The notes under the pieces are model-generated. The model saw only the letters and a list, made by a program, of their open reading frames with translations. It was not told where the DNA came from and searched no databases. A DNA stretch of 64,000 bases from positions 1,922,001 to 1,986,000 of the forward strand of contig NC_062971.1 of assembly GCF_023078275.1 (NCBI RefSeq), given 5' to 3'. A program made the position numbers and the translations under genes. Source of the stretch: Leguminivora glycinivorella (taxonomy: Eukaryota > Arthropoda > Insecta > Lepidoptera > Tortricidae). Positions 10,520 through 22,302 of this stretch are shown here, piece after piece (position 1 is the stretch's first letter; every line of letters begins with the position of its first letter).

Positions 10520-11847
10520 TAATTGTCTTATCTTCCATTTTGCAAGCATAAAATATATGTGGTAATGTTAATAACATTACAGTAGGAAGAATTCAACAAA
10601 ATGTAAATATGTTATGAAACACTCAAAGAAAGAATGAGCTTTTAAGTCTGTGAATGTTTCAAAACAGATCCAGTGGGTTGGCTTTTATGTCCTAAACATT
10701 GCAACATGTTTGCCGGAGTGCAGGATTTTTGTAAATTACAACGTTTGCTGACAAAGTGGGGACCAAAGTGGGGTTCAAAATTATATATAAACAGACATGC
10801 TTTGACCCTTTTACTATGATCCTTCTTTATTATCAGTAAAGCTCAACATCATTCAATCAACATTGATGTAAAAATAAAAAGGCACCTTTTATAGCAAAGA
10901 AAATATTTGTCAGGTTACAAACATTAGGTTAATGGAGTTAAAATAAAATATGTAAATAATAACTCAACATTTGTTTTATTATTCATACAAAAGTATCACT
11001 TACAACAACACTTAATTATATTTACATATATAAACATACTGTTTAACATTATGTACAACATTTATTTTGAGAAATGGACTCACAAGTGACAAAACGTGTA
11101 TATAACGTCTTAGGGCCGGTTATAACGTCTTAGTCGTAAATAGTAGATAGTCGATGATAGCCAAAGTCCACACTGGCCCTTAGTCGTATAGTAATAGTCA
11201 TAGCCAGTCCACACAGAGTGAGGTACGGTCAACCAATTTAAATCCTAGTCCACTCTCTAGAACCCTGTCTAATTGACACCGTGCATATTTGGCCGTAGAA
11301 GTCAATTTTGATGTTGACTGTGAAATGGTTCTACAGTGGCCTAGGATTCAAGTTGGTTGACTGTACGTCGCAAGCCAATGAAGAGGCACACTCAAAGGTT
11401 AGGACAGATGGCGCCACCTTATTAGTCCATTGCACAGATAAAGAATTTCATACATGAGAGTGAGAAGATGATATGTTTTTCTCTCTCTCACATATGAATG
11501 ACAGTGACATGCCTAGGCACTTGCACAGGCGCCGCCTGGCGGGATAAAATGTGCCTCCTCATTGCCTCACGCGACAAACGTGCTATTTAGACGTGGCTCG
11601 GCCGAGCTACCTGCCTCGTTAGACCATTGCCGCGGGAGCATATTGCCTTGCGACGTAACCTGGCTATAGCCAGAGGCACGTAGGTCGACCCGCGTCGCGA
11701 GGCAAACGTGCCTCGGCCGAGGCACGCCTGCATTTTGCTCGGCCGAGGCACGTCTACATTGGCCGTTTGCCTCGTGAGCACCTTGCCTCGCTCTGTGTGG
11801 ACCTGGCTAATATAAGACAAGCACTGTATTAAGTTTAGAAAAGTAGT
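10520..11847. other. Convergent intergenic region, mS26 to RPC4
   Basis: Holds the 3' UTRs of two convergent genes. No gene is visible. About 600 bp on the RPC4 side is the degenerate inverted-repeat element annotated at 11201-11809. Confidence 0.6.
11201..11809. repeat. Inverted-repeat element with TAGCCAG(G)TCCACACAGAG ends
   Basis: The left end TAGCCAGTCCACACAGAGTG and right end CTCTGTGTGGACCTGGCTA are inverted. The interior is rich in CTCGGCCGAGGCACG palindromes. A short relative with the same ends is at 46057-46222, and a diverged one at 51127-51379 (GCCGGATCCACACTGA). Similar ends with different interiors suggest a non-autonomous DNA transposon family. Confidence 0.6.
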
Positions 11848-14800
11848 TTAAACTGGCATATCTTGGAACATGGCTTCCCAATCCGGTGTGAGGTTAAGTT
11901 TGTGTAGTAGCGGTCCCAAAGAGATCAGGTTAGCGGAGCGCGAGGAGTCGTCCGTAGCCACGGACACCGCTTCCTGGTAGAACGCTGCCTTTGTGCCCGT
12001 GCTGACCTGTGATTTATGCTGGATTAGACAAATGCTGGAGGCTGACAGTATAAGAGACTAGTTTCCTACTAGTGACATCAGCTTCTTTTTAAGAACTGTC
12101 AAAACTATTGCTAATCTGGAATTACTATGAAATACTGAGGAGTGACGTCACGGTCAATTCTTTTACTTTATGTCTTTCTCTTTGACTTATTAAATAGAAA
12201 TTATGTTACATACATAACTACTGTCCATACTTTTCTACAAATTATGTGGTGCTTTATTTCGTGCACTGCATAAAATATTTTATTTTAAGTATAGGAAACT
12301 AGCCTATTGTAAGTCAAGGCGAAAGAGAAACAGAAATAAGGCAAGGACTTATGGAATTGATTCCAAAATTCATACACAAATGAGATTCACACACAGATGT
12401 TTAAAAGTAGGATTGTGTTGTTATAACCACAGAATATATAACAATATATTTAGTGCAAGTACAGAAGGCTCACTCCTTTGATGTTCACAAAACGCCGCCA
12501 TTCTAAATTCTTACCTACCAAACGGACCGCACGCGAGCAGCCGACATTGAATTCTATTGCGCCGCGCAAAGGTCGTCGCCACTGAACGGGCCGCGAACTC
12601 GTAGCGCGGCAATAGAATCGCGGAGTGAGCCGCCCCATAATTCCATAATTTCTTTATTGCATCCATGGTTACATCTAGGTGTTACATATTTAACTCACAA
12701 ATCGGCGGGAACTGGTTGTGTAGCCAACGTTCCAATTACTTACGCTCCGCGGCGAACGAAACTTTATTGCCATTGGTATTAAAATAGGTGTAATATAAAG
12801 ACACAAAGCGTTTCGTAATCCAATCGCAAATGTTAGTAACCTCGGCTAGGCTGTGAGAAACTATTCCCACTTGCACACAGATGAGAATACTTAGTTTAGT
12901 TTCCATCCGTAATGTCGTCACTACTTTAAAAAAAACTTGTACCTTCGTCTGTCAATGAAATAGTTATTTGTTATACAAGGGGGCAAAGTTGTATTTTAAC
13001 GCCGAGTGTGGAATTGAAAAACGAGCAAATGAAAGGATTCTATAGTTGAACCACAAGCGAAGCGAGTGGTTCGAGAATAGAATCCTGAACTTGCGAGTTT
13101 TTTAACACACGAGAAGTAAAATACATCTGCACCCGAGTGTAACACAAAACTTTTCCCCTCACTATAGCGAGGAAACTACAACGCAAAAAATGCGTTGATC
13201 ACTGCTTCCAGTAGTTCCACAGGTGGTAAATTATCTTTATTACTAGATTTACCTACTTTTATCAATTTTAAAGCAGTTAATTTGACTTTATTCAAGGTCA
13301 AATTACTTTACCCACTAGTGGATAAAATGCGTTTTTACCCGCTGGTATTAAAGGACAAAACACGTGTTTCCGAGCTAGTGAGGGGAAAAGAAAATTGTAG
13401 TAAGTATGTATGGAATGCATATAGACTTACTGCGTTTTAACTATGAGGAACACCGTGAGATACGAGATTTTTTAAAAGTAGTGACGATATGGAAAAAACA
13501 TGGGCTAAAAAACTATAGTGATCTACCTATACAATAGCTTGTTACTGACCTCAAAGATCGTGTCTCCCAATGCCAGCGTGACGCGGCCAGACGCGTGCAC
13601 TCGCAGTTTTCCAACGCGGCCCTCCTCCAGGTCGCTCATGCGACATCTACCGTCGGTTGGCTGCAATAACGATATACATATTAAGGCTTCTAGGTGTCGG
13701 CTTTGGCTCCGTGCACGGCTCCCAAAGACTCACGACGTCATTTTTAAGGAAAAGACATACATATTAATTTTATATCAAGCAGAAACGCCCGCGAACTTAC
13801 GAGCCGCGGTTCTGGGTTCGAATCCCGGTAAGGGTATTTATTTGGGTGATGAGCACAGATATTTGTTCCTGATCACAGATGTACAGATGACAGAGCACAG
13901 ATGTTTCCTATGTACCATGGGACTCAGTCAATCTGTGTATTTTTTTTCATGTGTATTTGAAGCTAACAGTCGAAATTTTAGAAGAAAGAAAGAAAGAAAG
14001 AAAGAAAAAATATTTATTTGGTATAAGAACAGTATAGGTACAACACAATACAAATAGAGTGAACCGGTATACCAAATAGGATGCCGCTCAGCGTAGACCA
14101 TGTCTAAGAGACACAGCACTGATTTTCAGGGCACCCATAATTAAAACTAAACTTAAAACTACTTATGACAAGATCAAAACAGACCATACATGGAACATAC
14201 AGATCAATAACAGAGAGAGAAGAAAAATCAAGTATCAGGACTCATTCATAAAGAAAGAGAGAAATATAGTAATAATAGATAATTTAGTTATGAATGTGGC
14301 CGCTTAGTCCTATTGTTGTTGGATTTCGAGTAAATACTTTTTAAAGTTACACCTAAAAGAGTTTATCGACTTAGAGTTTCTTATTGGTGGCGGTTTACTG
14401 TCTTGGGTGGTACTTGAACCCACGAGGGTCAATGCCCGTCATCGTCAGATCAGTGGTAAAGATAAAACTTACTGTCACTTCTTCCTTGTTGTCTCCAGAT
14501 CCTGAGGTGGAGGGTTCCGGCTCCCCGCCGCCACTGCCACGGCCCGGAAGAGAGTCTGGTAACTGAAGGGAAGAGATTCCTTTAGTTTAGCTGTCGGAAA
14601 ACTTAGGGTTGCTTGCACCAAGCCGATTATCATCGTTAACCCATACGTGTCCAACACTTATGTTTTTTTCCCGACGCAAAAACGACGGGGGGAAAAAAGG
14701 GAGGGGGGGAAGTTTGACGTGTCTGTCTGTCTGTCTGTCTGTCTGTATGTATGTCTGTTTGTCTGTCTGTCTGTGTGTGTGTACCTATGTATGTGGCATC

Positions 14801-17800
14801 GTAACTCCCGAACGGATGACCCGATTTAAATTTAGTTTTTTACTATGTCGCGGTCGGGGGTTTTTTCAAAATTTTAATTTTGTGGTTAGGTTAGTTTGAG
14901 GTGACAACCTCATTCTCCTACTTATTTTAATGAGTAGTGGCGTGTTTTCAGCAGTGGGTCGAAAACGACCCTGTGGGCATATATGAGTTAGAGTATGGAA
15001 AATTTTATGGCATGAGTTTTCATTTTATAAAATTTCATTGCACGAGTTTTCATAGTTCTCTGCTGATTGATGTTGATCAATCTGCCAAATACGGTCCTCA
15101 AATGATCCATCTGTTCAGTGTTATTGACACAACTTCTTTATGAATATGTTTTAGGCCATTTCTGGCGCCTCAACAACCTTTGCGCCATAGTAGTAGTAGT
15201 AGTAGTAGTAATCACTTTATTGTGTACAACAGTTCATATATAATTTGTAGGAATAGAGATACAAAGGCGAGCTTATCACTATAAGGGATCTCTTCCAGCT
15301 AACCTTACCACACGGCACTACATATAATACTTATGTATATAATTCTGTTTACCAAAAAAAAAAGCGTCAAAGCTATAGACAGTCAACCAAATCTTGGCAC
15401 TAAAATAAAAACTGGCGCTAAATTCAAATTTTCTATGGGAACTAAGCCTTCGCCCTTACATTTTCAATCAATTTTTAAGTGTTGTGGTTAGTCGATGATT
15501 CCGCCAAGGTCAAGTTTAAGGAAGGCACGCGTTTTATAAAGACAATAGGCTAGTTTCCTGCTAGTCAAATCAGCTTCTTTTTAACCCTTAAATGCATGAC
15601 CTTGACAAAGATTTATTCAAATTTAAACTTTGACATGCTGTTAATAGAGTCAAAAATGCACGATGTATATATACATCACATCACTATGCATTTAAGGGTA
15701 AAGAACTGTCAAAACGATTTGCTAATATGGAATTACTATGAAATACTGAGGAGTGACGTCACGGTCAATTCATTGACTTTATGTCTTTCTCTTTGACTTA
15801 TTAGAAATTATGTTTAAACATAACTACTGTCTATGTTTTTCTTCTAATTGTGTGGTGCTTTATTTCGAGCACGGCATAAAATATTTTATTTTAAGTATAG
15901 GAAACTACCGGTAAGCCCTGCATTTTTCAATTTCGCCTCCTTTTTAAGTGCCGAGATTTGGTTGTCCGTCTAAAACTAACTACTGACCTGCAACAATATC
16001 AGCGTGGGCTGGTCATTCTTGAGCAGGTTGACGACGTCATTCTCTTCGAACACTTCTTTCTTCACGATCGGGGCGGGCACGGTCGCCACTGAAAACATTA
16101 TTTTGTGAGACAAACTGGGAGTAAGGAACCGGGTAAATGAAGCCCCCTTTATTAGCTAAGTTAATGTAGTTATGATACAAATTATAGCTAAGATACGCGA
16201 CCATTATGTTTACCGCTGTATCGAACCGTGACCTATAAATCATGGAGAGTGGTACCGCCCGCAAAGCTTTTAGCTTACCACTCCTGAATACAAGTATTTA
16301 CCTACACACACACAGTGCAAGGGTGCTAAGTTAATTGATTTTTTGACTGTACTTTGAATGTCTTTGCTTAAAGGTCTCAAACCAGGCCATAAAATCCTAA
16401 AAAAAAATCGGCTTAACCCTTAATAAGACACGGGGAATATATTTACCGATTCCCACCATCATTTGATCATACAAGTTCACTGGTTCAATTTCAATTAATT
16501 TTGAACACCTGTATATCCGATTAAGGGTTAAAAAATACGTGTTTGGTTGATGGTATGCATTTGACCAAGAAATGTTAGGCAAGGTAAGCTATGTTGAGCA
16601 AAGTTCCGTATAATTTAACTTTGTTAATATAATAATAGATTAAGGAAGGTTACAGCACAGCGGTAAACGTAATATTCGAAGTAAGCAACTTGCATAGACA
16701 CACCCATTTTGTTAGTAAAAAAGTTACGAACTTCAAATTCTCTATGGAAAGTTAAACCTTCACGTTACATTTTTCAAACTTTGCCGCCTCTTTCTACTAA
16801 CGAAGTGAGTATGTCTTAGTATAAAATTTAAAGCCAGGTTCCGAATACACAATATGATGCATCGAAGGCCCCTAAATATACAAGAACATTATTCTGCGTC
16901 TGCTATAGCGGTTCCCGTCAGCCGACGCCATCTTGGTTCCGGCCCTCCTAGGAACTGCAGTGTTACCTACCGTGTACTGAGGAGGGAAATGCTCAAACTG
17001 GGCAGGTTGATGTTAGATTCAAATAACGAATGTCACAAAAGAAATAACGAATTTACAGAACTTTCACCACAGTAAGACTGTATTATAGAGAACAGCCAAA
17101 TATACGAGAAATATTTTTGAATACTACACCTAATACTTATTGGGATTTGGGATAATTTAAATAGATAACACCAAACACAAGTTTGCATTGCTTTTCCATG
17201 GCTACCTACTCTCTCCATCATCAGATCAGCTCTAACAAACCATTTTTTAGGGTTCCGTAGCCAAAATGGCAAAAACGGAACCCTTATAGTTTCGTCATGT
17301 CCGTCTGTCCGTCTGTCCGTCTGTCCGTCTGTCCGTCTGTCACAGCCGATTTACTCGGAAACTATAAGTACTACAGTGATGAAATTTGATGGGAATATGT
17401 GTTGTATGAACCGCTACAAAATTATGACACTAAATAGTAAAAAAAAAGAATTGGGGGTGGGGCCCCCATACATGTAACTGAGGGATGAAAATTTTTTTTT
17501 TCGATGTACATACCCGTGTGGGGTATCAATGGAAAGGTCTTTTAAAATGATATAAAGTTTTCTAAAAAACATTTTTCTTAAAGTGAACGGTTTTTGAGAT
17601 ATCAGCTCTCAAAGTCGTAAAAAGTATGTCCCCCCCCCTCTATTTTTATAACTACGGGGTATAAAATTCTAAAAAAAATAGAGGTGATGCATGCTAATTA
17701 ACTCTTTCAACGATTTTTGGTTTGATCAAAGTATCTCTTATAGTTTTTGAGATAGGTTGATTTAACTGTAATTTTGGTTAAGTTATTGGTTTATTATATT

Positions 17801-20800
17801 TGCTGCTACGGAACCCTTTGTGCGCGAGCCCGACTCGCACTTGGCCGGTTTTTTTTTTCATGGAGAACCAACAGCTTTAAGCGACCTCGGCCAGGACCTT
17901 TAACCGTCAGATCACATGTAATTGGCGCTCGAAATTTGACGCTTTCCGGCCGGAGGATAAAAAATATTTTGTATGTATGCAAAATTTCAGCTCAATTAGA
18001 AATCATAAAGTGGCTCAAGATTTTACCAGCAACAAGCTAATAAAATAAAATATTGTAACAATTCACGCTATTTCGATCAAAAACTATGTATAACGTTTTC
18101 CTAGCCCCAGTGCACGCATTTACCCTAAGTGCGTTTACACAATTCGATCCGATATCAGATTTAGGAAGGATATCAGAGGCTAATATCAAAGATGGCGCCT
18201 TTAACCCTTAAATGCATAGTGATGTATGTATGCATCATGCATTTTTGACTTTATTGACAGCATGTCAAAGTTTAAATTTGAATAAATCTTTGTCAAGGTC
18301 ATGCATTTAAGGGTTAACGTGTATAAGATTTCGTTTCTACATCCGATATCGGATCGGATAATGTGAAAACGCTCTAAAGCTCAGTCCGGCTACAACAGGG
18401 CTCTTACTGGTGCGCGGCGCCTCCTCGCCGGGTTCCGCCTTCACGACCACCTCCTGTTTAACCTGCACCGGCTTTGGGCGGGCCCACGCTATAAATATTC
18501 AGTTAGGTTAACATATGCCCCTATAGTTTGAAAAAAAAAAGGACAAAGGTAGTATAAATATACCTACTGGTTTAAAAGGGTCTAAGTACTGATGTGCCGA
18601 CTGAAAGTTTCCAAAATTCTGAAATTTTCACGTAGGAAAACTTCGGAAACTTTCCATACTTTGTAAATTCCCTTTATTTTTCGTGAAAGTTTCGTGAATT
18701 TATCAAGAAATTTAAGATTTTTTTGGAAAGTTGCACATCACTAGGTCTAAGTACCTACCTGCTGAATCTACATTCATCTTTCGTCTGTGACAAGATCAGA
18801 ATCGGGTGTCTATTATTGTTCAATTTTTTTTTTGTTTTACCATAAGGTCGTAATTTTAATAAACATTTTTGACACGCCACCGATAAGTGGATATGTATGT
18901 AGTTTTACTTATTCAACAATGTCATCAGATATGTTCACTAGGGGTTGAAAAATTGGACAAAAAATATTAAAAAGAATCTTATGATAACGTGATTATATTA
19001 GTAAGTACATATGGTGTTTTTCCCTTGGTAAGTAGGACATTTCTTGTCAGGTCAAAACTTTAAAGGGCCATATGTATTGAAAAACGCCGTGCAAAGAGGG
19101 AATTCCTCTTTTCCGCACTTGTATCATAATGCACTATTTTGTAATTACTGGTGTCTGTACAACGTTTAGGGCCACTTGCACGGAACAAGGGGTTAACTAA
19201 ATAAATAGTGGGTTAATAAACCCGGGGTTAACTCGTTAAAATTTTAACCCCGATCTTTTGTTGCACCATTGAAAACTAACTTAGGGTTAGCTAACCCGAC
19301 AGTTTTTTTATTTTAAGCAGGCAACATTATTACTATTTCAATCCGTTCTATAAACCAGCCAAATATTAAAGAACGAATGATGAATGGAAATGTATGTCTA
19401 TCTCTTTTACGCCACGACATGGGGCGTAATACTATCTTTCTTTAAAGGAACACGGCATGATATTTCGTCTAGGCGTATTATATTTGTGTCATGAGATGCC
19501 GCTGTGTAAGTACCTATTGTTTACTGTTTTTATCAGCTCTGATGACGAACGGTTGCACTCCTGCCTGTTTTCAAAGTTTGTGTCTCTGCAGTTTCTCCTC
19601 CTAAAATAATTAATAACAAATTTCAACTCTAGTTTTAAGTACCTGTCCATCATAATATATGTAATGTCTAAACTTTTATATGGGCGATTGAAGTAGAGAA
19701 TAGAGGTAAATACCTGGAGATTTCGTTCGTACATGAGTGCAGTCTACAGCTCCAATAGCACGTGGAAACCGAGCAATTTGATAAAATTTCATTGCAGCTT
19801 GTCTTAGCTCTTCTTCTGTGCGAGGCATAACTATGAATTCTGGGTACAACCGGGCTATGGCATCTGTTACTTTATGAATTGTTCTACATGCGGTCGATTC
19901 GTGCACACCAATGAAATCCCCGCAAGTCACAAGTTGACTTCCAGTGGCAAAATATCGTAGTGTGCATAGTAATTGATTCATAGGTGACAAGGCTTCACTG
20001 ATAATAAAATAGTAGGTTTGTATTTTATCTACTCATAACAAACATACGAGTAGGTACATATATTCAATATGGTAGGTTCCAGAAAACAATAGTTATTTGT
20101 TTTACAAGGGGCCAAAATTGTTGTTTAACCGAACGTGCCAATATTGATAACCGAGCAGGCGAAACACAAAATATAGGTAGTAGAGAAACACAAAATTTCT
20201 CACCACACCAACACGAACAAAATACTGACTATACCTAAAACATCAAATTAAATGAAATCAGCAAAGTAGTTTACCAGTTGGTGTGGTGAAAACGTCTTTA
20301 CTTACCTGATATGTATTGGGATTTACGTATTGCAATCTGTGTTTGATTTTATTCAATAAAAATGCGACATTGTGTTTTTCTAATCGAAACCTTCTGTGAA
20401 ACTCTTTATCTCTATGTGTATTAAAGTAATCGGTACGTTCTGCGATTCTTCGGTCGTAAAAATCCGTGCTGATGTATTCTATGATTTCTTCATCGTCGTC
20501 AGAAAATAATAATAAGTCGTTGATCATATTTATTTGTTCTCTCCGACGACACGTCAAAGAAATTTCCAAATTGTGCGCCATTTTACTAGTACTAACCCAG
20601 AGTTAGCGATTTAACCCTGCGTCGTCGGCGGGTTAAATATTTAACAATTTAACCCAGAGTTAAACCCTAAACTTTAATGGTGCAACACAAATTATTAGTT
20701 TAACCCCGTGTTAGCGGTTAACCCGGTGTTAGTTGGCTTAACCCTAGTTGGTGCAAGTGGCCCTTACTGGGATAATTTGAGTTGTATACTAGCACATTCC

Positions 20801-22302
20801 AGGAACTTTATTTATTTTTTATTTGTATTCTTTACCTCCGGTGTCCATAGGCAGTTTGATGGGCGCATCTTTCTCAGCGACCTGCTTCAAGTCCTCGTAT
20901 TCATCGTCCTCGGGACTGTCCTGGCCCATCACCCTTCTTATTTTCTGCTCTTCCAGGTCTTTGTCTACCTGAGGAGTTATATTGGAGAATTAAATTTATA
21001 TTGGGCCTCAGTCAATCTGTGTAAGAATGTCCTATAATATTTATTTATTTATTTTTATTTATTTACCTAATTTTTACTAACCCTTTGCATGATTTTCTTT
21101 CTTTTAACAAAAATTTATATATGTGGATAATGTTTTCTGCCAAAAAAATTATAATATCGATTTTAATACTAAATCAGTGTTAGAAGTTAAATAGGCTAAA
21201 TCTTATTTATATATTAATATATCATTATTGGTAAATTTTACACCTAAGCCACACCTCGGACACTGGCAATCAAATATATGAAAGAGGCGCATTCCTAGCA
21301 CACATTCTAAGCTTGTTTAGGTGAACGCGTACCATGCTATTATGAGTGAGATATGGCGGTAACTGTGAGGTAACCGAGAGCGAGTGGGCGGCACTTTCAG
21401 CGGAGAGCGGGAGTGGCCATACTTACGATAGTACTCTTTATTATACTGTGCTTAAGCTAACCTTTAGGTATATAATTAGTGTCCTTATGCGTCGGGGGTT
21501 AAAAAGAACCTACCTTGACAAAGTCTCTGACTCTAAGAGTAGGTTTCTGAAGAGTGGCGGCTGGCGCACCTCCGCCGTCCCGGCCGCCGTAGGACCCGAA
21601 GCGCCCTGACTGCCTCTCCACTGCTCCCAATCCTGATCACAAGGAAGGATTAAAAAAATAATTTTGATGAAATCTAAGTTTCAAATCTTATGGTGTCCAA
21701 TGTCTCTATTTATAATCATTTGTTTTGTCTCCACTGTATCTTTTGCCGAGGTGTGCCAATAAAGAGTATTCTATCTATCTCGAATTAAAAATATAGGCAT
21801 TAAACATAATAGTTTATTTTACATGCTAGAAAAGGAAAATAAATACCTTCAGAGAAGACACCAGAGGATTTGATAACATTTGGCCCATTCTTAATATTCC
21901 TGTTTTTGTCGTTTTTACGATCCCTCTTGCCTTTGTCGTCTCGTTTTTGGTCTCTAGCTGAGTTTAAGTTTGGTCTGTAAGCATTTCACACAGTTATCCA
22001 TACACAAACAGTTCATTTCGCAGAAAATAAAGATTACATGTACAGCATATCTACAAGTCCGTATAGTATGAAGAGTTAAAAAACATACATTTAACTATTC
22101 ATTTTTACGTCTTTTAAAGTTTTAACCATACTTACCCCTTGTTTTTGTTCCTAGCCACGTTCAAATTCGGTGTGAACACTTTTTTGTTAGGTTTTACTCC
22201 GCCCAAGGTAAGGTCTCGCGTTGGTTTTAATGAAGCCAGCCTCTGCTGTGGATCTGGAGCTAAGCCGTTTGTTGTGGAAGACTTTTCCCCATTATTAGAC
22301 AT
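11848..22302 (-). CDS. Polr3D: DNA-directed RNA polymerase III subunit RPC4
   Basis: Nine exons, read downward: 22302-22136, 21974-21847, 21632-21514, 20968-20836, 18488-18408, 16088-15988, 14562-14473, 13660-13550 and 12006-11848. All junctions are GT/AG and in phase, giving 362 residues. The N-terminal half is basic and disordered, including KKVFTPNLNVARNK and RDQKRDDKGKRDRKNDKN. The C-terminal half has the RPC4/RPC53 domain: ENDVVNLLKNDQPTLILLQ, then LPDSLPG, then EEGRVGKLRVHASGRVTLALG, ending HKLNLTPDWEAMF. RPC4 pairs with RPC5 (RPC37/53 in yeast) on the Pol III lobe and acts in initiation, termination and re-initiation on tRNA and 5S genes. Length is close to the human protein (about 398). 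Introns are large and transposon-filled. The start follows the first in-frame ATG (MSNNGEKSS). Confidence 0.93.
12053..12305. repeat. TAGTTTCCT MITE, unoccupied copy
   Basis: Bounded by inverted CTAGTTTCCT and AGGAAACTAG ends. It is homologous over its length to 15547-15908 and retains an intact TTTTTAAGAACTGTC where the other copy carries an inserted TTAA-flanked element. It lies in the last intron of RPC4. Confidence 0.8.
12962..13402 (+). repeat. About 435-bp dispersed repeat with conserved ORF, copy B
   Basis: Inverse copy of 4435-4872, in RPC4 intron 8 just beside exon 8. An 81-codon open frame (13195-13440) spans its right half and shares KMRFYPLVLKDKTRVSELV with copy A. After NCS the two copies diverge. 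A stretch just beyond (to about 13490) recurs inverted at 61439-61540, so the true element may be longer. Confidence 0.75.
13796..13945 (+). mobile_element. tRNA-derived SINE fragment
   Basis: Contains a Pol III B box (GGTTCGAATCC) in CTGGGTTCGAATCCCGGTAA. The lepidopteran SINE body with GAGCACAGATATTTGTTCCTGA follows, ending in CTCAGTCAATCTGTGTA. The A-box region is truncated. Compare the fuller minus-strand copy at 33780-34037. Confidence 0.75.
13983..14006 (+). repeat. (AAAG)n microsatellite
   Basis: Six GAAA/AAAG units, directly downstream of the SINE fragment in RPC4 intron 7. Confidence 0.85.
14655..14885 (+). repeat. CCCGACGCAAAAACGACGG repeat, copy 1
   Basis: Shares with 52760-53010 the words CCGACGCAAAAACGACGG, a GTCT array, TGGCATCGTA(A/G)CTCCCGAACGGATGA and CTATGTCGCGGTCGG, then TTTTTTCAAAATTTTAATTTTG. 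It lies in RPC4 intron 6, about 95 bp upstream (gene-wise) of exon 7. The class is not determined. Confidence 0.75.
15547..15908. repeat. TAGTTTCCT MITE, occupied copy
   Basis: Second copy of the family at 12053-12305, interrupted by the TTAA-targeting element at 15585-15698. It keeps both inverted ends (GGCTAGTTTCCTGC and GTATAGGAAACTA) in RPC4 intron 6. Confidence 0.8.
15585..15698. mobile_element. piggyBac-type MITE (TTAA target), element 1
   Basis: 114 bp with ends CCCTTAAATGCATGACC and CTATGCATTTAAGGG, preceded by TTAA (15581-15584) and followed by TAAA (a decayed TTAA). The empty site is visible in the paralogous MITE at 12053-12305. About 94% identical by eye to the inverted element at 18205-18313. 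TTAA targets and CCC termini are the piggyBac signature. Confidence 0.85.
16417..16527. mobile_element. piggyBac-type MITE (TTAA target), element 3
   Basis: 111 bp flanked on both sides by TTAA, with ends CCCTTAATA and GATTAAGGG. The interior is unrelated to elements 1 and 2 beyond the termini. It lies in RPC4 intron 5. Confidence 0.75.
17243..17858 (-). repeat. GGGTTCCGTAG repeat, diverged copy 3
   Basis: AGGGTTCCGTAG near 17248 and CTACGGAACCCT near 17803 are inverted. A GTCC/TGTC array follows the left end, and GACTCGCACTTGGCCGGTT closes the right. It belongs to the same superfamily as 2251-2837 but is substantially diverged inside. It lies in RPC4 intron 5. Confidence 0.75.
18128..18374. 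mobile_element. Harbinger-type MITE (TAA target) carrying a nested TTAA element
   Basis: The ends GTGCGTTTACACAATTCGATCC and its inverse near GGATAATGTGAAAACGCTC are flanked by TAA. It is related to 63319-63451, which shares AAGATGGCGCCT and the CGATATCGGAT ends. The middle is interrupted by the piggyBac-type element 18205-18313, inserted right after GATGGCGCCT. It lies in RPC4 intron 5. Confidence 0.75.
18205..18313. mobile_element. piggyBac-type MITE (TTAA target), element 2
   Basis: 109 bp with perfect TTAA on both sides (18201-18204 and 18314-18317). It is the inverse of element 1 with a few substitutions and two short indels, and is nested inside the TAA-flanked MITE. Confidence 0.88.
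19169..20763 (-). mobile_element. PIF/Harbinger transposon, internally deleted
   Basis: The terminal inverted repeat starts GGGCCACTTGCAC on the left and ends GTGCAAGTGGCCC on the right. The 3-bp target duplication TTA (19166-19168 and 20764-20766) is the Harbinger signature. Subterminal regions on both sides are rich in GGGTTAA and GTTGCACCATT words. Total length is 1595 bp, shorter than a full autonomous element. It sits in RPC4 intron 4 with its right end 73 bp from the exon 4 donor. It carries a truncated transposase gene on the minus strand. Confidence 0.92.
19533..20581 (-). pseudogene. HARBI1-like transposase, C-terminus deleted
   Basis: Exons 20581-20275, 19992-19714 and 19600-19533 join in frame to 217 residues, starting MAHNLEIS. 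The N-terminal helical region (HRRFRLEKHNVAFLL) is followed by the helix-turn-helix-like segment LSPMNQLLCTLRYFATGSQL and the first half of the DDE nuclease domain: FPRAIGAVDCTHVRTKSPG, with the first catalytic Asp in VDCTH. After GGETAE the sequence switches to an unrelated TQTLKTGRS tail and stops, so the rest of the nuclease fold with the remaining acidic residues is missing. A normal Harbinger transposase is about 350-400 residues. It cannot be catalytically active. The retained DNA-binding part could in principle still bind Harbinger ends, which is inference only. Confidence 0.85.
21246..21453 (+). repeat. Dispersed repeat with CTCGGACACTGGC start, copy 2
   Basis: Shorter relative of 5171-5452, ending in the same GTACTCTTTATTATACTGTG. 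It lies in RPC4 intron 3, 60 bp from exon 3. Confidence 0.7.

Noticed and set aside
14609..14899. ORF with CLSVCLSVCMYVCLSVC repeats
   Set aside because: Translation of a GTCT microsatellite inside a dispersed repeat.
15581..18317. TTAACCC motifs as telomeric sequence
   Set aside because: Insect telomere repeats are TTAGG. Here single TTAACCCTT motifs are paired as inverted ends of short elements with TTAA target sites.
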